Below are positions 16,843 to 25,575 of a stretch of 64,000 bases of DNA, piece by piece. Within the stretch, counting starts at the first letter, position 1. Each line of letters starts with the position of its first letter. The stretch lies in contig SUWG01000003.1 of the NCBI GenBank assembly GCA_015061625.1, positions 62,001 through 126,000 of the forward strand, given 5' to 3'. A model generated the notes under the pieces. That model had not been told where the DNA came from, made no database searches, and saw only the letters and a program-made list of their open reading frames with translations. The translations under genes and the position numbers were made by a program. The DNA comes from Lentisphaerota bacterium (lineage in GTDB: Bacteria; Verrucomicrobiota; Lentisphaeria; Victivallales; Victivallaceae).

Positions 16843-17421
16843 TCAACGCTCAAAGGAGTCGAAAGTGAAGTCATCTTCACGGATATCGATCATCAGGAAA
16901 CCCAGCACAAAGTCGGCCCATTCGACCGGGTGGATATAGACACCGGCATCGATGATCAGACCCAGTGAACCGCCGATGGCCCAGAAGTCACGCGGACCGG
17001 TGAAGTAATCGTAGACCCGCATATCGAGCGTGGGGATGCCGCGGCGGGATTCCACATATTTATCCACCAGCAGAGAACCTTCACGCAGGGCGTATTCCTC
17101 TTCACCGATGACGACGAATGACCAGTACCAGCCGTCTTCCACACCGATACCGTACTGACGGTTGAAGTCTTTGTAGAGTTTGTAAGTTCCGGCACTGTAA
17201 CCGGCACCGATATCAGCCAGCCGGGTTCCCATCAAACGGGCTTCAACGACCGGACCGACACCGATGGTCACGGAGAACATATCCAGCGCATCAACGATAC
17301 GGTTGGGCAGATAAAGGACGATTTTTTCGCCCCAGTTGGTTCTTTCATCGGGGATCATTTCGGCGGCGTAAACTCCGGAAACTGCAAAGCAGACCGCAAA
17401 AATTGCCAAAAACTTTTTCAT
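16843..17421 (-). CDS. Conserved-looking exported protein of unknown function
   Basis: 192 residues from ATG 17421, with AAGGAG upstream; the promoter at 17477-17504 fits this start. A clear signal peptide (FLAIFAVCFAVSGVYAA) is followed by a compact mature domain with VDALDMFSVTIGVGPVVEARL, GYSAGTYKLYKDFNRQYG and a Trp/Tyr-rich GVEDGWYWSF. There are no Cys in the mature part and no enzymatic motif that I recognise. It may be a periplasmic or outer-membrane-associated protein. It is transcribed ahead of the YkgJ-like gene. Confidence 0.7.
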   Translation of the reverse strand: MKKFLAIFAVCFAVSGVYAAEMIPDERTNWGEKIVLYLPNRIVDALDMFSVTIGVGPVVEARLMGTRLADIGAGYSAGTYKLYKDFNRQYGIGVEDGWYWSFVVIGEEEYALREGSLLVDKYVESRRGIPTLDMRVYDYFTGPRDFWAIGGSLGLIIDAGVYIHPVEWADFVLGFLMIDIREDDFTFDSFER

Positions 17422-17476
17422 TTGTGTTTCTCCTTGTTGTTGGTATGATAAGTTATGTGTGCAATACAACGTTCTT

Positions 17477-17504
17477 AATTTAACCGCTGGCGGGATTTTT
17501 TCAA
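17477..17504 (-). promoter_or_regulatory. Promoter of the exported protein/YkgJ pair
   Basis: Leftward TTGAAA (17499-17504), 16-base spacer, TAAATT (17477-17482). Confidence 0.65.
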
Positions 17505-17575
17505 GTCTTTATTATAAAAAATCTCTGAATCTTTTTTTATTATGCAGATAATGGATGATTTTCCGGTGGAAGTGA

Positions 17576-17604
17576 TTGAAAAATTTTTGCTTCGGGGTTA
17601 TATT
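17576..17604 (+). promoter_or_regulatory. ileS operon promoter
   Basis: TTGAAA (17576-17581), 17-base spacer, TATATT (17599-17604). The predicted start of transcription near 17611 lies after the alternative ATG (17607), supporting translation from 17655. No T-box or long leader is visible. Confidence 0.75.
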
Positions 17605-17654
17605 AAGTGCGAATGTGTAATTCTGCAATAAATATAAGAAGGAGATTTTCGGTC

Positions 17655-20600
17655 ATGAAATTCAAGAATGTTTCCAATCAGGTCAACTTTCCGGAGATGG
17701 AAAAGGAGATATTGAAACTCTGGGAAGCCAATGATACTTTCAAAAAATCACTGGATCAGCGTAAAAACGGTGAGGAATTCGTCTTTTACGACGGCCCGCC
17801 GTTTGCCACCGGTCTGCCGCACTACGGTCACCTGCTGGCCGGAACCATCAAAGACGTGGTTCCCCGTTACCAGACGATGTGCGGCAAATATGTGGAACGC
17901 CGCTTCGGCTGGGATACCCACGGTCTGCCGATCGAGGCTCTGGCCCAGGATGCACTCAAGATCAACGGCGCATTTGAGATCCGGGAATTCGGCGTGGATA
18001 AATTCAACGAGCAGTGCCGTTCCATGGTGTTGCGCTATGTCGATGACTGGCGCAGAACCGTGACCCGTATGGGCCGCTGGGTGGATTTTGACCACGATTA
18101 CAAGACCATGAATCCGCAATTCATGGAAACCATCTGGTGGATTTTCAAACAGCTTTGGAATCAGGGCCGGGTTTACAAAAGTTACCGGATCATGCCCTAT
18201 TCATGGAAACTTTCCACTCCGCTTTCCAACTTTGAGGCCGGCAGCAACTATAAAGATGTGCAGGATCCGGCGGTGACAGTCCGGGCGAAGGTAACTTCCG
18301 GTGCCGATGCGGCGTGGGGTGAAACCTATCTGCTTATCTGGACGACGACTCCGTGGACCTTGCCGGAAAACCTCGCCATCTGCGCCGGAGCAGAGGTGGA
18401 TTATTGCGTGGTGCGGGATCTGACCGATGAGAAAAAGGCCTGTTATGTGATGGCCAAAGCACGGGTCTCCACGCTTTTCCGCAAGGAAGAGGATTTCGAG
18501 ATCGTTGCCGAAATGAAAGGAAGTGACCTTAAAGGCTGGACTTATGAGCCGCTTTTCCCGTACTTTACCGAATTCGCCGCTGAAGGTGCATTCCGGGTGC
18601 TTAATGACGATTATGTGAGCATCGACGACGGTGTCGGTCTGGTGCATATCGCTCCGGCTTACGGCGAAGATGACTTCCGGGTCTGCCGGGAAAACGGGAT
18701 CATGGCGATCGCCGATCCGCTGGATACTTCCTGCAACTTCACGGATAAAGTGCCGGAATATGCCGGCAGATTCTGCAAAGATTGCGACAAAGATATCATC
18801 AAACGGCTCAAAGAAGAGGGCAAACTGGTGCATCAGGCGACGATCACCCACAGTTATCCTTTCTGCGACCGCACCGATACGCCGCTGATCTACCGGGCCA
18901 TCGAAGCGTGGTATGTCAAAGTCGAAGATCTGCATGAAAAACTGGCCGCCGCCAATGAACCGGTGCGCTGGCAGCCGGATTACGTCGGCGGTAAACGTTT
19001 CACCAACTGGCTGCTCAATGCCCGTGACTGGAATATCAGCCGCAACCGCTTCTGGGGATCATGCATCCCGGTATGGATCAATGATGAAGACCCCGAAGAC
19101 CGCATCTGTATCGGCAGTGTGGCGGAGTTGGAGGAACTTTCCGGAGAGAAAGTTACCGACTTGCATAAACACTTCATCGACAAGATCGTTATCCGCAAAG
19201 ACGGCAAGACCTATCACCGCACTCCGGAAGTGCTGGATTGCTGGTTTGAATCCGGTGCCATGCCTTACGCCCAGGAACACTATCCTTTTGAAAACAAAGA
19301 GCGTTTCGAGCAGAACTTCCCCGCCGATTTTATCGCTGAAGGTCTCGATCAGACCCGTGGCTGGTTCTATACGCTGATGGTGCTCGGTGTCTGTCTTTTC
19401 GGCAAATCTCCCTACCGCAATGTGGTGGTCAATGGTCTGATCCTTGCCGAAGACGGTCAGAAAATGTCCAAACGCAAAAAGAACTATCCCGACCCCAACG
19501 AAGTTATCGACCGTTGCGGTGCCGATGCCTTGCGCCTCTTTATGCTGGGCAGTCAGGTGGTGCGCGCCGAAGACCTCAAATTTTCGGAAGCCGGTGTCCG
19601 TGAGATCCTCCGCGGGGTGATGATCCCGATGTGGAATGCTCTCTCATTTTTCACCACTTACGCCAATGTTGACGGTTACGATCCGGGAACCGGCGAAGTC
19701 AAACCGCCGGCCAATCCTGCCAACGTGCTTGACCGCTGGATTTTGAGTTCCGCTTCCCAGATGGTCGGCGAGATCCGGCAGGAAATGGATGTCTATAACT
19801 TGCAGAAAGCGGCCAACCGTTTCGCCAAATTCATCGACGATCTGACCAACTGGTACATCCGCCGGAGCCGCCGCCGTTTCTGGAAGAGCGATTCGGATAC
19901 CGATAAACTTGAAGCGTATCAGACATTGCATTATGTGCTGCTGCTGTTTGCCAAAACCGCCGCACCATTCATTCCTTTCACGACGGAAGCGATCTATCAG
20001 GCGATCAAAACGCCGGGAATGCCCGATTCAGTGCATCTTTGCGACTATCCGGAGCCGGATGATTGCCGCGATGAATATCTGGAAGAACAGATGGCTCTGA
20101 CCATGCTGGCGGTTTCCCAGGGCCGTTTCCTGCGGACTGCTAACAATCTCAAAGTGCGTCAGCCGCTGGCCCGTGCCATTCTGGCTCTGGGCAGTGAAAA
20201 GAGCCGGGAGATGCTTTCCGGCACGGCGAAGATCATCGCCGAGGAACTCAACGTGAAAAAAGTGGATTTCTGCGACGATGAAGAAGAATTGGTCAAACGC
20301 TCATGCAAAGCCAATTTCAAGGCTCTCGGCGCACGTCTGGGCAAGGAAATGAAACTTGCCGCTGCCAAAATCGCGCAGTTGAGTGCCGCTGAAATTTCAT
20401 CCATCCTGAATGGCAATCCGTTGGAAATCACCCTTTCCGATGGTTCCAAAGCGGAGATCGGTGCCGACGATCTGGTGATCAAACGCGAGGAACGCCCCGG
20501 ATTGGTGGCCGCCAGTGAAAGCGGCGTGACCATCGCTCTGGAAACTGCGCTTACTCCGGAATTGGAAGCCGAGGGCATGGCCCGTGAATTGGTCAGCAAA

Positions 20601-20810
20601 TTGCAGAATCTGCGTAAAGAAAGCGGTCTGGAAGTCACCGACCGGATCATTGTCACTTATTCTGCAACAGCCGATGTCAGTGCCATGCTGGAAAAATACA
20701 AAGAGTATATCGCCAGCGAAGTGCTGGCGCAGGAATTTGTTGCCGGTTGCGCCGCAACGGTGTTGGATGTAAACGGAGCTGAAGTGAAAGTCGATGTCAG
20801 AAAAGCCTGA
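17655..20810 (+). CDS. ileS: Isoleucyl-tRNA synthetase
   Basis: 1051 residues, charging tRNA-Ile. The start at 17655 has AAGGAG about 13 bases upstream. Class I motifs are PPFATGLPHYGHLLAG (HIGH variant HYGH) near residue 55 and KMSKRKKN in the catalytic C-half. The CP1 editing domain has WTTTPWTLPENLA. The PFATGLPHYGH form, the long C-terminal domain and the lack of a C-terminal zinc finger resemble the eukaryote-like (IleS2) clade, members of which are often less sensitive to mupirocin. That property is inference only. Its 3' end overlaps the apbE start by 17 bases, giving an ileS-apbE-nadE operon. Confidence 0.95.
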   Translation: MKFKNVSNQVNFPEMEKEILKLWEANDTFKKSLDQRKNGEEFVFYDGPPFATGLPHYGHLLAGTIKDVVPRYQTMCGKYVERRFGWDTHGLPIEALAQDALKINGAFEIREFGVDKFNEQCRSMVLRYVDDWRRTVTRMGRWVDFDHDYKTMNPQFMETIWWIFKQLWNQGRVYKSYRIMPYSWKLSTPLSNFEAGSNYKDVQDPAVTVRAKVTSGADAAWGETYLLIWTTTPWTLPENLAICAGAEVDYCVVRDLTDEKKACYVMAKARVSTLFRKEEDFEIVAEMKGSDLKGWTYEPLFPYFTEFAAEGAFRVLNDDYVSIDDGVGLVHIAPAYGEDDFRVCRENGIMAIADPLDTSCNFTDKVPEYAGRFCKDCDKDIIKRLKEEGKLVHQATITHSYPFCDRTDTPLIYRAIEAWYVKVEDLHEKLAAANEPVRWQPDYVGGKRFTNWLLNARDWNISRNRFWGSCIPVWINDEDPEDRICIGSVAELEELSGEKVTDLHKHFIDKIVIRKDGKTYHRTPEVLDCWFESGAMPYAQEHYPFENKERFEQNFPADFIAEGLDQTRGWFYTLMVLGVCLFGKSPYRNVVVNGLILAEDGQKMSKRKKNYPDPNEVIDRCGADALRLFMLGSQVVRAEDLKFSEAGVREILRGVMIPMWNALSFFTTYANVDGYDPGTGEVKPPANPANVLDRWILSSASQMVGEIRQEMDVYNLQKAANRFAKFIDDLTNWYIRRSRRRFWKSDSDTDKLEAYQTLHYVLLLFAKTAAPFIPFTTEAIYQAIKTPGMPDSVHLCDYPEPDDCRDEYLEEQMALTMLAVSQGRFLRTANNLKVRQPLARAILALGSEKSREMLSGTAKIIAEELNVKKVDFCDDEEELVKRSCKANFKALGARLGKEMKLAAAKIAQLSAAEISSILNGNPLEITLSDGSKAEIGADDLVIKREERPGLVAASESGVTIALETALTPELEAEGMARELVSKLQNLRKESGLEVTDRIIVTYSATADVSAMLEKYKEYIASEVLAQEFVAGCAATVLDVNGAEVKVDVRKA

Positions 20811-21861
20811 AATCAATGAAGTCGATGCCCTGCCGGAAGATGAGGCACTGGAAAACAGTGTGACCATTCCGGCATTGCGTATGCGCAAAGCCTTGAGGAT
20901 TTGCGCATTGACGTTTGCATCTTTACTGCTGATCGCCGTTTTATTGTATGGCATTTTCAGCGGATTGCTCCGTGAAAAGACCGAAGTTTATCATAATGAA
21001 TTTCCGGCGATGGGAACGGTGGCAAAGATTTCAGTTTACACTTCCGGAGAAGATTTGCGGCGGGCCAATGAGATCTGTCAGTCGGAATTCGCCGCTGTGA
21101 CCAGAGTTTGTTCGCTTTACGACCCGCAAAGTGAATTATCCCGGCTCAATGAATCGGCGGCAAGTTCGCCATTTGTCTGCTCGGATATGATGTGGGAATT
21201 GCTGATGCGGGCCAAAGTTGCTTACGAGGAAAGTGACGGCTATTTTGATATCACGATCAAACCATTGATGGATCTCTGGGGATTCTACCGTCAGCGCGGC
21301 ACTCCGCCGGATGAGGCGGAAATCAATGAAACCATGCGGCTCATCGGGTTTGACAAACTTGAATTTGATGAAAGCAGGCATACCATCCGCTTCACCGTGC
21401 CGGGTATGGCTCTGGATCTGGGCGGTTTGGCCAAAGGTTATGCCGCAGACCGGGCGGCGGAAGCGATCTGCCGGGCGGGGATCACCGCCGGAGTGATCGA
21501 TATCGGCGGCAATTTACGGATGCTGCCGGATGCGCCGCCGGGCAAGGATTTTTACCGGGTGGCGATCCGGGATCCTCACCGGGCCGGAGAGGTGCTGGAT
21601 GAACAACTCAATGTCCGGCCGGGTATGGCGGTCTCTTCATCCGGAGATTATGAACGTTTTGTCGTGTATGACGGTCAGCGTTACGGACACATTATTTCAC
21701 CTAAAACCGGTCGTCCGGCGATCATTTCAGCGGTGACAGTAGTCGCCGGAAATGCCATGGATGCCGATGTTTTTTCCACCAGTTGCTGTTTGGGCGGCGA
21801 AGCGGTCGCTGCCCGGCTCAAGGCGCGGTATAAAGGATTGCAAATCCACTTTACGAGGTAA
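20794..21861 (+). CDS. apbE: FAD:protein FMN transferase (ApbE family)
   Basis: 355 residues. A transmembrane anchor at about 31-55 (ALTFASLLLIAVLLYGIF) puts the catalytic domain outside the cytoplasm, as for ApbE lipoproteins, but no lipobox cysteine is seen. Signatures are YHNEFPAMGTVAKI, LDLGGLAKGYAADRA, GVIDIGGNLR and a metal-binding NAMDADVFSTS. The enzyme moves FMN from FAD onto a Thr of target proteins such as RnfG/NqrC. No target gene lies in this window. The start codon lies within the ileS end, so translation is likely coupled. Confidence 0.92.
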   Translation: MSEKPEINEVDALPEDEALENSVTIPALRMRKALRICALTFASLLLIAVLLYGIFSGLLREKTEVYHNEFPAMGTVAKISVYTSGEDLRRANEICQSEFAAVTRVCSLYDPQSELSRLNESAASSPFVCSDMMWELLMRAKVAYEESDGYFDITIKPLMDLWGFYRQRGTPPDEAEINETMRLIGFDKLEFDESRHTIRFTVPGMALDLGGLAKGYAADRAAEAICRAGITAGVIDIGGNLRMLPDAPPGKDFYRVAIRDPHRAGEVLDEQLNVRPGMAVSSSGDYERFVVYDGQRYGHIISPKTGRPAIISAVTVVAGNAMDADVFSTSCCLGGEAVAARLKARYKGLQIHFTR

Positions 21862-21864
21862 AAT

Positions 21865-23628
21865 ATGTTCAGCATCAACCGTATCGCGGTGGTTGCCCCC
21901 GATTTGCGGGCGGCGGATGTCGCTTTCAATATCCGGTGTTTGACCGGAGCTTATCAACAGGCTGTGGAGCAGGGGGCAAGTCTGGTGCTTTTTCCTGCCA
22001 TGGCGGTAAGCGGCAAAAGTTGCGGGGTATTGCTTGACCAGCCTTATTTGCTCAATTCGGTATCAGATGGGGCAAATGAATTTGCTCTGGCAGCAGGTTC
22101 CGTGCCGGCGGTATTCGGTTTGCCGCTGGTGATCGATGGCAAACGTTACGAAGCGATCGCCGTGGCGCAGAATGGGGAAATCGCCGGTTATGTGGTCAAA
22201 GATGCTCCGGCAGATGCTCCGGTTTATGCGCCGGGGGCGGTATTTGATGCCGGGTTGAAATTTTCGGTGAATTTTGCCGGAGATATGCCGTTGCCGTCGA
22301 TGGCGCATATCCACTTGTTTTGCGGTGCGGAAGCGGAAGTGCCGGGTTTGTGGCAGAGCCGCAGGGAGTTTTACCGGGCGGTGAGCCGACAGGGAGAGTG
22401 TGCCGTTGCCGCCGCATTTGCCGGAAGCGGTGAATCTACCGGAGATCAACTTTACGGCGGAGCGTTGCTCATCGGTGCGCATGGGGAAATTTTATCCTCC
22501 CGTCCTTCTCCGGCCCGTGGTGCGGGAATGATTTTTGCCGATATCGACCGGGAACGGATTAACGCGGCGTTACTGCATAAAAATTGCACTTCTGATGTCG
22601 ATTTACTGCCGCTGGATGATGCTCCGGAAGCGGATGATTGGCGTTATTTCAGCAATCCGGTTCATCCGTTTCTGCCGTCAGATCCGGTTGAGCGCAACGA
22701 ATTCTGCCGGGAAACCTTTGCTTTGCAGAGCATCGGTCTGGGCGAAAGATTTTTGCGTTGCGGAGCGAAAAAACTGGTATTGGGTATTTCCGGCGGATTG
22801 GATTCCACTTTGGCATTGGTCGCATTGGCGATGATGTGCAATGAATACGGTTTGCCGATGGATACGGTGCTGGCGGTGACGATGCCCGGATTCGGCACGA
22901 CCGGCAGAACCAAAAGCAATGCGGTGAAACTGGCGGAATTGCTCGGCGCAGAAGTGCGGGAGATCCCCATTGCCGCCGCCTGTAAACAGCATTTTGCCGA
23001 TATCGGTCATGATCCGGAAAATACCAACAGTGTTTATGAGAACAGTCAGGCGCGTGAACGCACCCAGATCTTGATGGATATCGCCAATGAGGTCAATGGT
23101 ATCGTCATCGGCACGGGGGATCTGTCGGAGATCGCGTTGGGTTGGTCAACATTCAACGGCGATCAGATGGCGATGTATTCGGTGAATTCTTCCATACCCA
23201 AAAGCAATATTGCCGCTTTATTGGAGTATGCCGCCCAGGTTCTGCCCGGTTCGGCGGAAATTTTACAGGATGTGATCGATACTCCGGTCAGTCCGGAATT
23301 GCTGCCGCTGGATGAGAATGGTGAGATCGCCCAGAAGACTGAAGCGATCCTCGGAGCGTATGAGGTGCATGATTACTATTTGTGGCATCTGGTTCACGGG
23401 GTATCTGAACCGGAGAAACTTTTTGCTCTGGCGCAGCACGCTTTTGCCGGAAAATATCCGGATGAGGAGTTGCTCCGGGTGCGCGATCTGTTTATGAGAC
23501 GCTTTTTTACCCAGCAATTCAAGCGCACCGCCGGGCCGGATGGTATTCAGGCGGGGGTGGTGTCGCTCTCGGCCAGAGGCGCATGGATGATGCCCTCGGA
23601 TATCAACGGCAACTTATGGCGCAGATAA
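21865..23628 (+). CDS. nadE: NAD+ synthetase with an apparently inactive nitrilase (glutaminase) domain
   Basis: 587 residues, long form. The C-terminal synthetase makes NAD from deamido-NAD and ATP and is intact: SGGLDS P-loop at 309-314, FGTTGRTKSNA, and GTGDLSEIALGWSTFNGDQ. The N-terminal nitrilase fold (about 1-265), which normally frees ammonia from glutamine, lacks two of three catalytic residues. The Glu of PE is Ala45 in LFPAMAVSG and the Cys of CED is Ala138 in NFAGDMP, while Lys112 remains. Ammonia would then have to come from solution or a partner. It starts three bases after apbE, in the same operon. Confidence 0.9.
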   Translation: MFSINRIAVVAPDLRAADVAFNIRCLTGAYQQAVEQGASLVLFPAMAVSGKSCGVLLDQPYLLNSVSDGANEFALAAGSVPAVFGLPLVIDGKRYEAIAVAQNGEIAGYVVKDAPADAPVYAPGAVFDAGLKFSVNFAGDMPLPSMAHIHLFCGAEAEVPGLWQSRREFYRAVSRQGECAVAAAFAGSGESTGDQLYGGALLIGAHGEILSSRPSPARGAGMIFADIDRERINAALLHKNCTSDVDLLPLDDAPEADDWRYFSNPVHPFLPSDPVERNEFCRETFALQSIGLGERFLRCGAKKLVLGISGGLDSTLALVALAMMCNEYGLPMDTVLAVTMPGFGTTGRTKSNAVKLAELLGAEVREIPIAAACKQHFADIGHDPENTNSVYENSQARERTQILMDIANEVNGIVIGTGDLSEIALGWSTFNGDQMAMYSVNSSIPKSNIAALLEYAAQVLPGSAEILQDVIDTPVSPELLPLDENGEIAQKTEAILGAYEVHDYYLWHLVHGVSEPEKLFALAQHAFAGKYPDEELLRVRDLFMRRFFTQQFKRTAGPDGIQAGVVSLSARGAWMMPSDINGNLWRR

Positions 23629-23633
23629 ATTTT

Positions 23634-23669
23634 CGGAAGTCGCAATGATTTTTCATCTTGCGAGTTCCG
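23634..23669. terminator. Hairpin between convergent nadE and Sel1-like gene
   Basis: 12-bp stem with one mismatch, CGGAAGTCGCAA (23634-23645) with TTGCGAGTTCCG (23658-23669). It sits on the 3' end of the leftward gene and just after the nadE stop. The loop is T-rich and no clean T-run follows. Confidence 0.5.
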
Positions 23670-25200
23670 GGTGATTTTTCAAAAATTCTCTTAAACTTTG
23701 TAAGTTTTGTTGGGCATGTGGGTTGCCCTTTGCCGCACCCTGTTCAAAGTATTGCAGTGCCATGCGGAAATTCCTTCTTTTGTTGCAAGATACGCCAAGA
23801 GCATTCAATGCCGGTCCTTGTATTTTGGGGTCTGAACTTTGGATCAACGGCAATAAAAGTTTCTCTGCTTCAGCATAGTTTTCCCTTTGATCATAACCGG
23901 GTATGGCATATTTATCAGACAATAACAAAATGGCACAATTGAGTGTACCAATTTCAATGCCTTGGTCTGCTGCTGCTTTATAAGCATAGTATGCCATGGG
24001 AAAGTTATTGATGTTTTCAAATTGATGTCCAATATCGATCGGATTATGTCCGTTTCTTATAAAAACTTCTGCCGGGGTTGATACGGTTACAGTATTGTCA
24101 TAAGGTTCATTACGGGTAATATACCTTGCAGTTCTGAAGTGATTGGTAGGATGTAATCTTTCCGGGTGATATTGCCAACGGTCGAAATTTTTTGCAGGGC
24201 CATCGATTCTGACCGGTATGTTTTGGGCATACATGGTCCTTGCGTCTTCAGGAGCAATAGGAGCCACCAAGCCCCATTTGCTCCAGCCGTGCGGGCGCAA
24301 GTCAACAATGATCGCTTCACAACCATCAATCCACCACATCGAGATCCGGTTGCAACAGATGTATTCTTCGACAAAAATGGAAACGACCGTATTTGTCACT
24401 GAACTTTTGAGATGTATATAATAATTGGAAGTGTCTCTTAATGCGTACAGTTTTGTCATGTCAAAATCGGATTTTTTACCATAAAATTTTTCTCCGTCAA
24501 GATCGTCTGACTTCAACATGAAAACAATAAAGTCATGGTGCGGTTGACGTTGGTTTTCCAAGCCTACCTCTTCAAAAAGTTGTCTGCATTGTTCCATATT
24601 AAACATTTCGGGGACAAATTGCATGTATCCGTTGATCACAACCAGGTCTAATGTTTCGTTAAATCCGGTTGAGTGCAGTGTATATTGCAAACCGAGGCTT
24701 GATTTGGCAAGTTCTTCGCACAGCAAATTGGTTCTTTCCTGGACAAGTTCTGCCGGAGTCATCAATTCCCGTCTCCGTCTCAATTCGATGGTTCTTTGTT
24801 CAATATTGTTTCGCAGTCTATTCAGTCGGCTGATAGCCTCATCTATCGTGAATATTGATGCCGACCCCTGTCCGGCGTAATTAAGTGTAAGCGAGTAGAA
24901 ACGTCGAACATCCTCAATACTCTGTCTGAATTCCTCTATGGCCATGGCTTTATCCCGATCTACATTTTCGGTCAGAAATGCCTCAAATTCACTTTTTATC
25001 CGTTCTAATTCAGGCCTGTCTCTCAATTCTTCTTCTGCCCGTTCTTTTCGATTATTCTCCCGTTCCATATCGTCAGCCACGCGTTCAAGACGATGGTTGT
25101 TGAAAACAGTTGCAAGGGCTCTCCACCCCACCGGTGTAGAGAGTACAACGATCATGCAAATAATGGAAATGATAATAATTACAATTTTTGCATTGCCCAT
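23653..25200 (-). CDS. Membrane-anchored coiled-coil protein with C-terminal Sel1/TPR-like repeats
   Basis: 515 residues. An N-terminal membrane anchor (VIIIISIICMIVVLS) is followed by a charged coiled coil (about 35-130, DMERENNRKERAEEELRD). A middle domain without recognised motifs contains HDFIVFMLKSDDLDGEKFYGKK. The C-terminus has helical repeats (IGHQFENINNFPMAYYAYK and FRMALQYFEQGAAKGNPHAQQ) of the Sel1 type, usually protein-protein scaffolds. Codon use is more AT-rich than that of the surrounding operons, suggesting an accessory gene. The function is unknown. Confidence 0.75.
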   Translation of the reverse strand: MGNAKIVIIIISIICMIVVLSTPVGWRALATVFNNHRLERVADDMERENNRKERAEEELRDRPELERIKSEFEAFLTENVDRDKAMAIEEFRQSIEDVRRFYSLTLNYAGQGSASIFTIDEAISRLNRLRNNIEQRTIELRRRRELMTPAELVQERTNLLCEELAKSSLGLQYTLHSTGFNETLDLVVINGYMQFVPEMFNMEQCRQLFEEVGLENQRQPHHDFIVFMLKSDDLDGEKFYGKKSDFDMTKLYALRDTSNYYIHLKSSVTNTVVSIFVEEYICCNRISMWWIDGCEAIIVDLRPHGWSKWGLVAPIAPEDARTMYAQNIPVRIDGPAKNFDRWQYHPERLHPTNHFRTARYITRNEPYDNTVTVSTPAEVFIRNGHNPIDIGHQFENINNFPMAYYAYKAAADQGIEIGTLNCAILLLSDKYAIPGYDQRENYAEAEKLLLPLIQSSDPKIQGPALNALGVSCNKRRNFRMALQYFEQGAAKGNPHAQQNLQSLREFLKNHPELAR

Positions 25201-25513
25201 TTTTTCAGCCTTTTGTTTTTTTGCAAATATATTGATATTTTATTTTTTTAAAGATGCTTTTATGAAATTCTTGAGAGTAATATAATGTGCGATGAGATTT
25301 TTTTCAACTGATAAAATAATGTTTTTTTGAAATATTTGAAAAATACTGCAGATATCTCATGATTTTTTCTGAGACAGTGTATTTCTCCGTCTTTTGAATG
25401 GAGGATTTTCTGATTTTTAAAAAGTGATTTTGGCAGATTTTGTTTTTTTGAGCAGAATCATCAACCGAAGTCAAACAGTAATTGTTCTTCGTTACGCTGG
25501 CAGGTGAAAAAAT
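25201..25513. other. AT-rich intergenic gap
   Basis: No credible gene was seen. It holds the upstream region of the leftward Sel1-like gene and long A/T runs. The only ORFs are short and lack ribosome sites. The polysaccharide-locus terminator follows at 25514. Confidence 0.6.
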
Positions 25514-25548
25514 CAACCACCGGATGAGCAGTCCGGTGGTTGTTTTTT
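25514..25548 (-). terminator. Strong terminator of the leftward polysaccharide locus
   Basis: 11-bp stem CAACCACCGGA/TCCGGTGGTTG (25514-25524 and 25532-25542) with a 7-base loop. T-runs on both strands make it potentially bidirectional. Confidence 0.88.
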
Positions 25549-25575
25549 ATCCTTTATTGTCCGTTTTTTTTCAAG

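Noticed and set aside
17611..17654. T-box leader in front of ileS
   Set aside because: Only about 45 bases separate the promoter from the start codon and no T-box sequence is present.
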